Part shown: positions 35,774 through 45,003 of the stretch, one piece after another
Layout: each line of letters starts with the position of its first letter
How positions within the stretch are numbered: position 1 is the first letter of the stretch
Source of the DNA: Cupriavidus pauculus
GTDB lineage: Bacteria; Pseudomonadota; Gammaproteobacteria; Burkholderiales; Burkholderiaceae
Direction: 5' to 3'
DNA: 64,000 bases
NCBI RefSeq assembly: GCF_002858765.1
Contig: NZ_PJRP01000009.1
Location: forward strand, 218,974-282,973
The notes under the pieces: generated by a model
The model's database searches: none
What the model saw: the letters and a program-made list of their open reading frames with translations, nothing else
Told to the model about the DNA's origin: nothing
Position numbers and translations under genes: made by a program

Positions 35774-35811
35774 AAAAACAAAATGCGCCGGAAGGGACGC
35801 TTCCGGCGCAT
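35774..35811 (-). terminator. Terminator-like hairpin between fimV and truA
   Basis: On the minus strand ATGCGCCGGAAG (35811-35800), loop CGTCC, CTTCCGGCGCAT (35794-35783): a perfect 12-bp stem followed by TTTTGTTTTT. The truA ATG is 16 bases beyond the tail. Confidence 0.88.
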
Positions 35812-35901
35812 CGCTTCGGGCTGCGGCACCCCGTGTCAACGGCGTGCCGCAAACCCTGCATCATACCGGCCTTTGGGTCGAAACCCGCGGGCCGCCCCGC
35901 A

Positions 35902-38754
35902 TCAGGCCACGTCGCGCAGCAGCGTGCGAGCCTCGGTCTGCAACGGGTCCTCCGACTGCTCCACCACTTCCTGCAGCAGCTCGCGGGCACCTTCCTTGTC
36001 ACCGATTTCGATGTAGGCGCGTGCCAGGTCGAGCTTGATCTGCATGTCGCGGCTGCCATCCATGCCCGTGGCCGACAGCGTGCTGGCCGACACCCCATGC
36101 GTGGAATCGCCATTGCCTTCGGACGTGACACGGCTCAGGTCGATCGGCTCCACCAGCCTGCCGTTCTGGAGCATCGTCGGCGCCGGCAGCGGCACGGTCG
36201 ATTCCGTCAGGGACGGCGCCTCGAACGTGGCGACCGAAGCCGGCTCTGCCGCCACGGCCGCACCCGGATTCACGGCGTTCAGGTCCAGCGACAGACTGGA
36301 CATGTCGAACTCCAGCGGACGCGACCGCGTCGGCGTATCGAGTGCCGGCACCCCGGCCAGGTGGCGGTCTGCCCCATCTGCCGGCAGATCCAGGCCGGCA
36401 TCGTGGCGCTCGTCGAGGACGTCATCGAGACGCGCCACCGGCTCCGCCTGGATCTCGTTACCGAACACCAGCGAGGCCGACGCCGGTGCCACGATGGGCT
36501 CCCCCGGCGCGGGCGCCGGGAAAGCATCGAGCGGCAGCGCCAGGTCCGGCATGGCCGATGCCTGGGGAGCCTGCTGCATCGACTGGGCAGGGTCCTGCGT
36601 GCGCCACTGGTCCGCCACCGGCGTCGTCGTATCGGCTTCCGCCGTCGTATCGGGCGCCACCGACAGGTACAGCGCATTGCTCGGGTCGAGCTTCCGACCC
36701 ATTTCCGCGACCTGTTGCCAGTCCGCGCCTTGTCCGCCTACCTGGGCGAACATCTCTTCTGCGATCACTCGGAAACCTTCCACATCCTGACGAGTGTTGT
36801 AAATCTCCAGCAGCTTCAGGCGAATGGCCTGACGCTCCGGATTCTGTTGCAACGCTTCGCGCAGGATTTCCTCGGCCTGCACGTCGCGTCCGTACGCGAT
36901 GTACACCTCGGCCTCGGCAATGGGGTCGACTTCCGTCGCTTCGGGCGAGTTGTTGCCAATGCGGAAGTCGGCGCCGAACACGCTGTGCTGCGACGTGTCG
37001 ACGCTTTGGCCACCGGCGGTGCCGAACAGGGAATGTCCGCCCGCCATGACCGTGCTTTCCTGGGACAGGATGCTGTCACCGAAACCGGTGTTCTCGCTCG
37101 CCTTCTGCTTCTGGCGGCGGCGATAGTACGCATATCCGCCAAGCAACGCAACCAGCACACCCGCGCCCGGCAGCAACATCGGGTTGGCCAGCAGCTCGTC
37201 GAGGAACGACGGCTCGGGAACCGGTTGGACGACAGGCTTCTTCTTCGCAGCAGCAACAGGCGTCGAGGCAGCAGCAGGGGCCGAAGCGCTGGCTTGCGGC
37301 GCGGAAGCGGCTGCAGTCGCAGCCGTGGCCGTTGCGTCCGGCGCAGAAGCGGCGGCGGCGGCTGCAGCCGGTGCCGGCTCCGGCGTGGCGGTGCTCGTGG
37401 CATCCGCGGCCTTGGCCGGCTCGGCCGGCACCACGGTCGGGGCCGGCGCGGCGGCGGTATCGGCCGCCTTGCCAGCAGCGGGCGCGGCCGTGGCTGCAGC
37501 CGTGGCCGCCGCGGCGGTAGCCGCCTTGGCGCTCTGGCTGTTCTGGTTGAGCTTGGCGATCTCCGAGTTCTTCAGCTCCATCAGGCGCTGCATGTCGGAA
37601 ATGTTCTTCTCGAGATCGGCGACGCGCGATTCGGCGTCCTTCAGCTTGCGCTGGCTGGCCACCTCGGCTTCCGCCTTGGCCTGCGCGCCCTTCTCGGCCT
37701 TCGAGAGCTTCAGTTCGTCGCGCGGACCTGCGTTCGGCACCGTGGTGTCCTGCACACGCGCCGTCACGTTGCCCGACTGCTCGCGGCCCGACCCGGCTTC
37801 CACCGACTTGGCGGCGGCAGCAGCGGCCAGGCGGCTGCGGTAGCTGTCGAAGCCTTGCGTACGCGCCACCACTTCGCGGCGTGCTTCGCGCGGGCTCACC
37901 GACTGGGCCTGCTGGGCGCTTGGCACCTTCAGCACGGCGCCGGACTTGATCCGGTTGATGTTGCCGCCGATGAAGGCGTTGGGGTTGTTGCGGTACAGCG
38001 CGAGCAGCATCTGTTCCAGCGACACCGAATCGACGCCCTGCGTGGCATCGCCGGCAATAGAATAGAGGGTATCGCCTTGCTGAACCGTGTAGCCGCCATT
38101 GGCGGCAGCGCCATCGGCAACAGCGGCCGGCGCTGCGGCACGGCGCGGCTGACGGGCCGGCGCCGGGGCTGCCGCTGGCGCGGGTGCCACGGCGGCAGGC
38201 GCGGCGGCGACTGGAGCCGGAGCGGGGGCCGCGGCTGGCGACGCGTCAGGAGTAGCCGCCTGCACCACGGTGGTGGGCGAGAACGCCTGGCTGGACGGCT
38301 TGGCGCCAGCCGGGTCCAGCAGGAAGGTATAGGCACGCGTGATCTTGCCGCTCGACCAGCTCATGTCGACCAGGATGTCGACGAACGGTTCGCTGAGCGG
38401 CTGGTTGGACCGCACGGTGGCCACATAGGTACCGTTCGGACGCTTCTGCACGTCGAGCTTCACGCTCGCAATGGCCGACAGATACGTCAGCCCGGCGCGT
38501 GAATAGGCACCCGGCGCGGCCAGCTTGACAGCCAGGCTGTCAGCTTCCTCGGGCGTCACGCCGGTGATATCGATTTCAGCCTGGAGCGGTTGCCCCAGAT
38601 TGGATTGAACCCTTAATTGTCCAAACCCCGCGGCATACGCGGCAGGCTGCGCAAGCAGCAGACCAGCAGCCGTGATGGCCAGCGTTGACCAGCGCTGACG
38701 GACAGTAGGCGCATCTTTCCGGCGATGTAGGCTCACACTCACCTCGTGCTCCAT
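35902..38754 (-). CDS. fimV: FimV/HubP-family polar peptidoglycan-binding protein
   Basis: 950 residues. A signal peptide (about 1-42, TLAITAAGLLLAQPAAYAAGF) leads into the FimV N-terminal domain (GFGQLRVQSNLGQPLQAEIDI). A LysM domain lies at about 215-275 (YTVQQGDTLYSIAGD to LKVPS), then a coiled coil (about 350-400, ESRVADLEKNISDMQRLMEL) and a very long Ala/Pro/Thr linker. One membrane helix follows near 525-545 (LLPGAGVLVALLGGYAYYRRR), then an acidic cytoplasmic tail with TPR-like AEVYIAYGRDVQAEEILREAL. The C-terminal FimV motif ends KLDLARAYIEIGDKEGARELLQ. The family organises cell poles and type IV pilus or flagellar machinery. It has its own terminator. Confidence 0.93.
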   Translation of the reverse strand: MEHEVSVSLHRRKDAPTVRQRWSTLAITAAGLLLAQPAAYAAGFGQLRVQSNLGQPLQAEIDITGVTPEEADSLAVKLAAPGAYSRAGLTYLSAIASVKLDVQKRPNGTYVATVRSNQPLSEPFVDILVDMSWSSGKITRAYTFLLDPAGAKPSSQAFSPTTVVQAATPDASPAAAPAPAPVAAAPAAVAPAPAAAPAPARQPRRAAAPAAVADGAAANGGYTVQQGDTLYSIAGDATQGVDSVSLEQMLLALYRNNPNAFIGGNINRIKSGAVLKVPSAQQAQSVSPREARREVVARTQGFDSYRSRLAAAAAAKSVEAGSGREQSGNVTARVQDTTVPNAGPRDELKLSKAEKGAQAKAEAEVASQRKLKDAESRVADLEKNISDMQRLMELKNSEIAKLNQNSQSAKAATAAAATAAATAAPAAGKAADTAAAPAPTVVPAEPAKAADATSTATPEPAPAAAAAAASAPDATATAATAAASAPQASASAPAAASTPVAAAKKKPVVQPVPEPSFLDELLANPMLLPGAGVLVALLGGYAYYRRRQKQKASENTGFGDSILSQESTVMAGGHSLFGTAGGQSVDTSQHSVFGADFRIGNNSPEATEVDPIAEAEVYIAYGRDVQAEEILREALQQNPERQAIRLKLLEIYNTRQDVEGFRVIAEEMFAQVGGQGADWQQVAEMGRKLDPSNALYLSVAPDTTAEADTTTPVADQWRTQDPAQSMQQAPQASAMPDLALPLDAFPAPAPGEPIVAPASASLVFGNEIQAEPVARLDDVLDERHDAGLDLPADGADRHLAGVPALDTPTRSRPLEFDMSSLSLDLNAVNPGAAVAAEPASVATFEAPSLTESTVPLPAPTMLQNGRLVEPIDLSRVTSEGNGDSTHGVSASTLSATGMDGSRDMQIKLDLARAYIEIGDKEGARELLQEVVEQSEDPLQTEARTLLRDVA

Positions 38755-38960
38755 TTATGGTTTTTAGTAGCAGAAATTAACCCGATCCCAACAAATGGCT
38801 GGCTGGCGGGCGACGAAACGGACAGGCTTCTTGCCTGCCCTGCTGCGCGCCCATGTCGCTGCCATGCATCTCCGATGCACGGTAACGATGACCCCGTGGC
38901 CAAGCGCATGCCGGCTGTATTGTGACGCAAGCCCGCGAAAAAAAGCGTTCCGGATGCGAC

Positions 38961-38984
38961 AACGCCGCGCTGAGGCGCGGCGTT
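38961..38984 (-). terminator. GC-rich hairpin after asd
   Basis: AACGCCGCGC (38961-38970) and GCGCGGCGTT (38975-38984) form a perfect 10-bp stem. On the minus strand the nearest T run (TTTTTTT) comes about 18 bases later, so it is not a canonical intrinsic terminator, though it lies in the right place between asd and fimV. Confidence 0.4.
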
Positions 38985-39045
38985 GCTTGGAAAGCGGCAG
39001 ATTCTGTTGCCTCCCTGCAACGAAAGCAGCGAGGCAATCCGGGGG

Positions 39046-40182
39046 TCAACCCTCGATCAGAATGCGCAGCATACGCCGCAGCGGTTCGGCGGCGCCCCAC
39101 AGCAGCTGGTCGCCCACCGTGAAGGCCGACAGGTACTCGCCACCCATCTGCATCTTGCGCAGACGGCCGACCGGAATCGTCAGCGTGCCCGTCACCGCTG
39201 CCGGCGTCAGGTCCTTCATGCTGGCTTCGCGCGTGTTCGGCACGACCTTGGCCCACTGGTTGTTGGCCGCCAGCATGCCTTCGATCTCATCCAGCGGCAC
39301 ATCCTTCCGCAGCTTGATAGTGAGTGCTTGCGAGTGGCAGCGCATCGCGCCGATCCGCACGCACAGGCCGTCCACGGCGATCGGGCTGGCACCGGTGGCG
39401 CCAACGAAGCCTTCGCCGCGACCCAGGATCTTGTTGGTCTCGGCGCCGCCCTTCCACTCTTCCTTGGAAACGCCGTTACCCAGGTCCTTGTCGATCCAGG
39501 GAATCAGGTTGCCGGCCAGCGGCACGCCAAACTGCTTGGTTTCGTCAGCCGACAGGCCGTGCTGGGTCGCCAGGATCTGGCGGTCGATTTCCAGGATGGC
39601 CGATGCCGGGTTGTCCAGCAGCGGCTTGACTGCGGCGTTCAGCGTGCCGAACTGCGTCAGCAGCTCGCGCATGTGCTGGGCACCGCCGCCCGACGCGGCC
39701 TGGTACGTCATCGAGGTCATCCACTCGATCAGGTCGTGCTGGAACAGGCCACCCAGGCCCATCATCATGCAGCTGACCGTGCAGTTGCCGCCGATGAAGT
39801 TCTTCACGCCCTTGGACAGCGCGTCCTTGATCACACCGAGGTTCACCGGATCCAGAACGATGATGGCGTCGTCCTTCATGCGCAGCGACGACGCGGCGTC
39901 GATCCAGTAGCCGTTCCAGCCGGCAGCACGCAGGCGCGGGAACACATCGTTCGTGTAGTCGCCGCCCTGGGCGGTGAGCACGACGTCGCACTTCTTCAGT
40001 GCGTCGATGTCGTTCGCATCTTTCAGCGTGGTTTCGTTCTTGGCCATGGCCGGGGCCTTACCGCCGGCATTGGACGTGCTGAAGAAAACGGGCTCGATAT
40101 GGTCGAAATCACCCTCTTCCTGCATGCGTTGCATCAGGACGCTGCCGACCATTCCTCGCCAACCGACGAGACCTACAATCAT
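39046..40182 (-). CDS. asd: Aspartate-semialdehyde dehydrogenase
   Basis: 378 residues. Reduces aspartyl phosphate to aspartate semialdehyde, the branch point to lysine, threonine, methionine and isoleucine, and to diaminopimelate for the cell wall. The NADP-binding start is [20 protein letters not shown]. The catalytic Cys is in [19 protein letters not shown], followed by [17 protein letters not shown], and the catalytic His is in the [18 protein letters not shown] block. It is the Gram-negative (E. coli-like) form. An AGGT lies six bases before the start. Upstream is a 9-bp stem and a short Thr/Ile/Lys-rich reading frame that looks like an attenuation leader. Confidence 0.96.
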   Translation of the reverse strand: MIVGLVGWRGMVGSVLMQRMQEEGDFDHIEPVFFSTSNAGGKAPAMAKNETTLKDANDIDALKKCDVVLTAQGGDYTNDVFPRLRAAGWNGYWIDAASSLRMKDDAIIVLDPVNLGVIKDALSKGVKNFIGGNCTVSCMMMGLGGLFQHDLIEWMTSMTYQAASGGGAQHMRELLTQFGTLNAAVKPLLDNPASAILEIDRQILATQHGLSADETKQFGVPLAGNLIPWIDKDLGNGVSKEEWKGGAETNKILGRGEGFVGATGASPIAVDGLCVRIGAMRCHSQALTIKLRKDVPLDEIEGMLAANNQWAKVVPNTREASMKDLTPAAVTGTLTIPVGRLRKMQMGGEYLSAFTVGDQLLWGAAEPLRRMLRILIEG

Positions 40183-40271
40183 GACTTACCTCGGATGTGA
40201 TGTGAACTTCCCCGCCATTTTCCTCGCCCGGCGTGGCTGCGCGGGGAAGACGGGCAGGCACGACGAACGAT

Positions 40272-40409
40272 CTAGGGGATCGTTTTAGTAATGGTTTTAA
40301 TCGTCGTTGCGGTCAGGCCGAGCGAATCCGCGCCGATCGCGCCACCGATAGCGGTGGGAGCGGTGCGAGCAGCGGAAGCAGTCAGAAGGGACTGGTGGAA
40401 TCGGGCCAT
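40272..40409 (-). CDS. Putative Thr/Ile/Lys-rich leader peptide of asd
   Basis: A 45-codon frame, ATG to TAG, ending 89 bases before asd. It starts MARFHQSLLTASAARTAP and ends TATTIKTITKTIP, so 11 of the last 13 codons are Thr (6), Ile (3) or Lys (2). The pattern recalls the E. coli thr operon leader. Those codons lie within a potential stem: plus-strand 40258-40265 (GCACGACG) pairs with 40302-40310 (CGTCGTTGC, one bulge). Directly adjacent is AACGATC (40266-40272)/GATCGTT (40278-40284), which includes the stop codon. Weak points are the absence of a Shine-Dalgarno sequence before the ATG and of a U tract after the hairpins. A leader role is inference; a chance frame in AT-rich promoter DNA is the alternative. 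Confidence 0.45.
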   Translation of the reverse strand: MARFHQSLLTASAARTAPTAIGGAIGADSLGLTATTIKTITKTIP

Positions 40410-40486
40410 GACGGGAGAGTCTACACGAATTTGCGGCGCCGCCGCAGGGGAAATTCGGGTGTTTTAGTGCTTGCGAGAGGCGTTCT

Positions 40487-40606
40487 CCCCTCTCCGGCGT
40501 GCGGGAGTGGGGGCGGTGGAGAGGGAATTGAGCAGCAAATTGCGAATTCGCATCTTGAGTCGCCTGCCCTCTCCCCCAGCCCCTCTCACGCCTTGCGGAA
40601 GAGGGG
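40487..40606. repeat. REP-like inverted pair in the leuB-asd spacer
   Basis: The left arm (40487-40525) begins CCCCTCTCCGGCGTGCGGGA and ends GGTGGAGAGGG. The right arm (40567-40606), read on the other strand, begins CCCCTCTTCCGCAAGGCGTG and ends CTGGGGGAGAGGG. The arms are imperfect inverted copies about 40 bases long, separated by about 41 bases of AT-richer DNA. Each arm also has internal dyad symmetry. The layout is that of a REP doublet (BIME). Confidence 0.7.
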
Positions 40607-40639
40607 CGCAAACCAGCGGGAGCAACAGGTGCGAGTCGC

Positions 40640-41707
40640 TTACAGCGCCGCCAGCACGGCGTCGCCCATTTCCTTCGTGCCAACCTGCTTGCAGCCCGGC
40701 GTCAGGATGTCGCCAGTGCGGTAGCCCTGGGCCAGCACCTTCTTGACGGCGGTCTCGATGCGATCGGCCTGCTCGGCGCGGTTCAGCGAGTAGCGCAGCA
40801 TCATCGCGGCGGACAGGATCGTAGCCAGCGGATTGGCCACGCCCTTGCCGGCGATATCGGGGGCCGAACCGTGCGACGGTTCGTACAGACCCTTGTTGTT
40901 GGCATCGAGCGACGCCGACGGCAGCATGCCGATCGAGCCCGTCAGCATGGCGGCCTCGTCCGACAGGATGTCGCCGAACATGTTGCCGGTGACGATCACG
41001 TCGAAGCTCTTCGGGGCCTTGATCAGCTGCATCGCGGCGTTGTCCACGTACATGTGCGACAACTCGACGTCCGGATATTCCTTGCTGACATCGATCACGA
41101 TGTCCTTCCAGAACTGGAACGTCTCCAGCACGTTGGCCTTGTCCACGCTGCACAGCTTCTTGCCGCGCTTGGCAGCGGCCTGGAAGGCCACGTGGGCGAT
41201 GCGGCGGATTTCCGGCTCGCTGTAGCGCATCGTGTCGAAGCCCTCGCGGGCGCCCTTGAACAGGCCGTCCGGCGCCTCGCGCACACCGCGCGGCTGGCCG
41301 AAGTAGATGTCGCCGTTCAGTTCGCGCACGATCAGGATGTCCAGGCCGGCCACCAGCTCGGGCTTCAGGCTCGATGCGCCGGTCAGTTCCGGATAGCAGA
41401 TCGCCGGGCGGAAATTGGCAAACAGCTGCAGGTGCTTGCGCAGGCCCAGGATGGCCTGCTCCGGGCGCAGCGGGCGTTCCAGGCTGTCGTACTTCCAGTC
41501 GCCCACGGCGCCAAACAGGATGGCGTCGGCCGCCTGAGCCAGCTTCAGCGTGTTCTCCGGCAGCGGGTGGCCCTCGGCCTCGTAGCCGGCGCCGCCCACC
41601 GGGGCGGTTTCCATTTCAAACTTCTCGTCAAGGGCGTTCAGCACCTTGACGGCTTCGGCAATGATCTCGGGACCGATGCCGTCGCCCGGCAGGACTGCAA
41701 TCTTCAT
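40640..41707 (-). CDS. leuB: 3-isopropylmalate dehydrogenase
   Basis: 355 residues from [15 protein letters not shown]. Oxidatively decarboxylates 3-isopropylmalate in leucine synthesis, using NAD+. Landmarks are GDGIGPEI, the substrate Arg segment [17 protein letters not shown], the metal-site Asp in [21 protein letters not shown], and [24 protein letters not shown] for NAD+. Length is typical. leuD lies 37 bases upstream, so the genes are in one operon. Downstream is the spacer with REP-like arms before asd. Confidence 0.97.
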   Translation of the reverse strand: MKIAVLPGDGIGPEIIAEAVKVLNALDEKFEMETAPVGGAGYEAEGHPLPENTLKLAQAADAILFGAVGDWKYDSLERPLRPEQAILGLRKHLQLFANFRPAICYPELTGASSLKPELVAGLDILIVRELNGDIYFGQPRGVREAPDGLFKGAREGFDTMRYSEPEIRRIAHVAFQAAAKRGKKLCSVDKANVLETFQFWKDIVIDVSKEYPDVELSHMYVDNAAMQLIKAPKSFDVIVTGNMFGDILSDEAAMLTGSIGMLPSASLDANNKGLYEPSHGSAPDIAGKGVANPLATILSAAMMLRYSLNRAEQADRIETAVKKVLAQGYRTGDILTPGCKQVGTKEMGDAVLAAL

Positions 41708-41744
41708 GTGTCTTCCTATATAGGTGTGATCCGGTCGGTCTGGC

Positions 41745-42395
41745 TCAGCCAACCACGCGGTTGCCCAGCCACGGCATCTTCGTCAGACGCTCGGCTTCGT
41801 AGGACTTGATCTTGTCCTTCTGGCGCAGCGTCAGGCCGATGTCGTCGAAGCCGTTCAGCATGCAGTACTTGCGGAACGGGGCGATATCGAACGAATAACT
41901 GTCGCCACCCGGCGTGACCACGACCTGGCGGTCCAGGTCGATCGTCAGCTGGTAGCCCGGAAACGCCATCGTCTCGTTGAACAGATGGTCGACCTGCAGA
42001 TCGGTCAGCGCCACCGGCAGCAGGCCGTTCTTGTAGCAGTTGTTGAAGAAGATATCGGCAAAGCTCGGCGCGATCACCGCGCGGAAGCCGTATTGCGTGA
42101 GCGCCCACGGTGCGTGCTCGCGCGAGCTGCCGCAGCCGAAGTTGTTGCGCGCCAGCAGGATCGATGCGCCCTGGTAGCGCGGCTGGTTCAGCACGAAATC
42201 CGGGTTCAGCGGACGCTTGCTGTTGTCCTGGCCCGGCTGGCCCACGTCCTTGTAGCGCCATTCGTCGAACAGGTTCGGGCCAAAGCCCGTGCGCTTGATC
42301 GACTTCAGGAACTGCTTCGGGATGATCGCGTCGGTATCGACGTTTTCGCGATCGAGCGGCGCCGCGAGGCCGCTGTGTACGGTGAACTTGTCCAT
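41745..42395 (-). CDS. leuD: 3-isopropylmalate dehydratase small subunit
   Basis: 216 residues. With LeuC it isomerises 2- to 3-isopropylmalate. The swivelling-domain signature is [15 protein letters not shown] (about residues 71-85), following [20 protein letters not shown] near the N-terminus. It starts nine bases after the stop of the entericidin gene, whose stop codon is part of the TAAGGA ribosome-binding site of leuD, so the two are translationally linked. Confidence 0.97.
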   Translation of the reverse strand: MDKFTVHSGLAAPLDRENVDTDAIIPKQFLKSIKRTGFGPNLFDEWRYKDVGQPGQDNSKRPLNPDFVLNQPRYQGASILLARNNFGCGSSREHAPWALTQYGFRAVIAPSFADIFFNNCYKNGLLPVALTDLQVDHLFNETMAFPGYQLTIDLDRQVVVTPGGDSYSFDIAPFRKYCMLNGFDDIGLTLRQKDKIKSYEAERLTKMPWLGNRVVG

Positions 42396-42404
42396 GATGT
42401 GTCC

Positions 42405-42536
42405 TTACTTCCGGGCGGCGTTCTCGAGCGCCTGCCCGGCAGCCTGCGTGTCCTTGCCAAAGCCGGCAATCGTGTTGCAGCCAGCCAGTTGCAGCATGCC
42501 CAGGCATGCCAGCAGTGTGATCACGATCTTTTTCAT
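42405..42536 (-). CDS. Entericidin A/B-family small lipoprotein
   Basis: 43 residues: a Lys-Lys N-terminus (MKKIVITLLACLG), a lipobox LAGC with the lipidated Cys at residue 20, and a short mature part NTIAGFGKDTQAAGQ ending ENAARK. It is the size and shape of entericidins, small outer-membrane lipoproteins first described as a toxin/antidote pair in E. coli. Only one member is present here. It sits between leuC and leuD in the leucine operon, 50 bases after leuC and 9 bases before leuD. The same insertion is, as far as I recall, seen in related Burkholderiales. Confidence 0.88.
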   Translation of the reverse strand: MKKIVITLLACLGMLQLAGCNTIAGFGKDTQAAGQALENAARK

Positions 42537-42586
42537 GTTCTCTCTATTCGAAAGTCGTGGTTGACCATTTGACCCGTCGCGGCCGT

Positions 42587-43996
42587 TCAGCCGAGCTTGC
42601 GGATGTCGACGAAATGCCCTTCGATCGCAGCCGCCGCGGCCATGGCCGGGCTGACCAGGTGCGTGCGGCCACCGGCGCCCTGCCGGCCTTCAAAGTTGCG
42701 GTTCGACGTGGACGCGCAGCGCTCGCCCGGCTCCAGGCGGTCGGCGTTCATCGCCAGGCACATCGAGCAGCCCGGTTCGCGCCACTCGAAGCCGGCGGCC
42801 TTGAAGACCTTGTCCAGCCCTTCGCGCTCGGCCTGTTCCTTGACCAGCCCCGAACCCGGCACCACCATCGCCAGCTTCACGTTGGACGCCACCTTGCGGC
42901 CCAGCTTCTGCACCACCCATGCGGCGGCGCGCATGTCCTCGATGCGGCTGTTGGTGCACGAACCGATAAACACCTTGTCGATGTTGATCGACTCCATCGG
43001 CGTGTTCGGCTGCAGGTTCATGTACTCCAGCGCGCGCTCCATGGCGTTGCGCTTGTTCGAGTCCTTTTCCTTCTCGGGGTCCGGCACGCGGTCTTCGATG
43101 CTGACGACCATCTCGGGCGACGTACCCCAGGTAACCTGCGGACGGATGTCCTCGGCGCGCAGCTCCACCACCTTGTCGAAGTGGGCGCCAGCGTCCGAAT
43201 GCAGCGTGCGCCAGTAGGCCACGGCCTGGTCCCATTCCACGCCCTGCGGCGCGAACGGGCGGTTCTTCACGTATTCGAGCGTGATGTCGTCCACGGCCAC
43301 CAGGCCGGCGCGCGCACCGGCTTCGATGGCCATGTTGCAGACCGTCATGCGGCCTTCCATGGTCAGGTCGCGGATGGCCGAGCCGGCGAATTCCATCGTG
43401 TAGCCCGTGCCGCCGGCCGTGCCAATCTTGCCGATGATAGCCAGCACGATGTCCTTGGCGGTGCAGCCGCGCGGCATCTTGCCTTCCACCTGGATCAGCA
43501 TGTTCCTGGCCTTCTTGCCCAGCAGCGTCTGGGTGGCCAGCACGTGTTCCACTTCCGACGTGCCGATGCCGTGCGCCAGCGCGCCGAACGCGCCGTGCGT
43601 GCTGGTGTGCGAGTCGCCGCAGACCACGGTCATGCCGGGCAGCGTGGCGCCTTGCTCGGGCCCGATTACGTGGACGATGCCCTGGCGGTGGTCGTTCATC
43701 TTGAACTGCGTGATGCCGAAGGCGTCGCAGTTGGCATCCAGCGTATCGACCTGCAGCTTCGAGATCGGGTCGGCGATGCCCTGGGTGCGGTCGGTGGTCG
43801 GCACGTTGTGGTCCGACACGGCCAGGTTCGCGCTAATGCGCCATACCGGACGCTCCGCCAGCTTCAGGCCTTCAAAAGCCTGCGGGCTGGTCACTTCATG
43901 CAGCAGATGACGGTCGATGTAGAGCAGCGTCGTGCCGTCTTCCTCGACGTGGACGGTGTGGTCATCCCAGAGTTTGTCGTAGAGCGTCTTGGCCAT
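42587..43996 (-). CDS. leuC: 3-isopropylmalate dehydratase large subunit
   Basis: 469 residues. An aconitase-family [4Fe-4S] dehydratase. The cluster cysteines are in [14 protein letters not shown] and [32 protein letters not shown] follows. The start [13 protein letters not shown] matches the conserved N-terminus. No Shine-Dalgarno is visible: the place where it should be is a run of nine C on the coding strand (plus-strand G at 44002-44010), five bases from the ATG. leuC heads the leuC-ecn-leuD-leuB operon. Confidence 0.97.
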   Translation of the reverse strand: MAKTLYDKLWDDHTVHVEEDGTTLLYIDRHLLHEVTSPQAFEGLKLAERPVWRISANLAVSDHNVPTTDRTQGIADPISKLQVDTLDANCDAFGITQFKMNDHRQGIVHVIGPEQGATLPGMTVVCGDSHTSTHGAFGALAHGIGTSEVEHVLATQTLLGKKARNMLIQVEGKMPRGCTAKDIVLAIIGKIGTAGGTGYTMEFAGSAIRDLTMEGRMTVCNMAIEAGARAGLVAVDDITLEYVKNRPFAPQGVEWDQAVAYWRTLHSDAGAHFDKVVELRAEDIRPQVTWGTSPEMVVSIEDRVPDPEKEKDSNKRNAMERALEYMNLQPNTPMESINIDKVFIGSCTNSRIEDMRAAAWVVQKLGRKVASNVKLAMVVPGSGLVKEQAEREGLDKVFKAAGFEWREPGCSMCLAMNADRLEPGERCASTSNRNFEGRQGAGGRTHLVSPAMAAAAAIEGHFVDIRKLG

Positions 43997-44301
43997 GATG
44001 CGGGGGGGGGCAGACCGTCCGTCCGTATCCGGGGGATGCGAACGGCGCGAATCCGCACGTTGTTTGCAGGGGAATGTGTTTTCCGGATGCCTTCGCGGGC
44101 AAGCAGGCTATTTTGCTGCTTTTCCGGCGCAGCCGGTGATTGCTTGACATCGCAATCGATTATGCCATGTGGCTCCGCCGCCGAAGGGCAGGCCGGACCG
44201 CCCGGGCGGCGGTCATTGGCGAAAGGGGGATTTCGTGGATGGCGAAGGCGACGGCGCCTTGAAAACGCCGTCGCCCGCCCTGGCAGCCTCAGCCGCCCGG
44301 C
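43997..44301 (-). other. leuC upstream region and livF-leuC spacer
   Basis: 305 bases. It contains the nine-base G/C homopolymer at 44002-44010, a CCGGCTGCGCCGG hairpin near 44127-44139, and a CATAAT (minus strand, near 44161-44166) as a weak -10 candidate for leuC. A 10-bp hairpin follows livF. I looked for a Leu-rich leader peptide before leuC and found none. Confidence 0.4.
44247..44275 (-). terminator. Hairpin after livF
   Basis: GGCGACGGCG (44247-44256) and CGCCGTCGCC (44266-44275) form a perfect 10-bp stem with TTTT in the minus-strand loop but no U tail afterwards. It may mark the end of the liv transcript or give Rho-independent stability; not canonical. Confidence 0.4.

Positions 44302-45002
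<701 letters not shown>

Positions 45003-45003
<1 letters not shown>

Larger units (their letters stand above)
40183..40639 (-). other. asd leader region and leuB-asd spacer
   Basis: 457 bases. In minus-strand order it holds an inverted pair of REP-like arms (40606-40487), a short Thr/Ile/Lys-rich reading frame (40409-40272), and a nested stem-loop overlapping the end of that frame. A second stem, CTTCCCCGC (40215-40207 on the plus-strand numbering) with GCGGGGAAG (40241-40249), lies just before the asd ribosome-binding site. The asd promoter has not been located with confidence. Confidence 0.55.

Noticed and set aside
35164..38502. 1112-codon open frame antisense to truA and fimV
   Set aside because: It spans the oppositely transcribed truA and fimV, is rich in Arg/Gly/His without domains, and reads through a terminator hairpin. 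It is a shadow of GC-rich coding sequence.
43997..44246. Leucine attenuator leader peptide before leuC
   Set aside because: Short frames upstream of leuC contain no run of Leu codons, and no terminator/antiterminator pair is evident.
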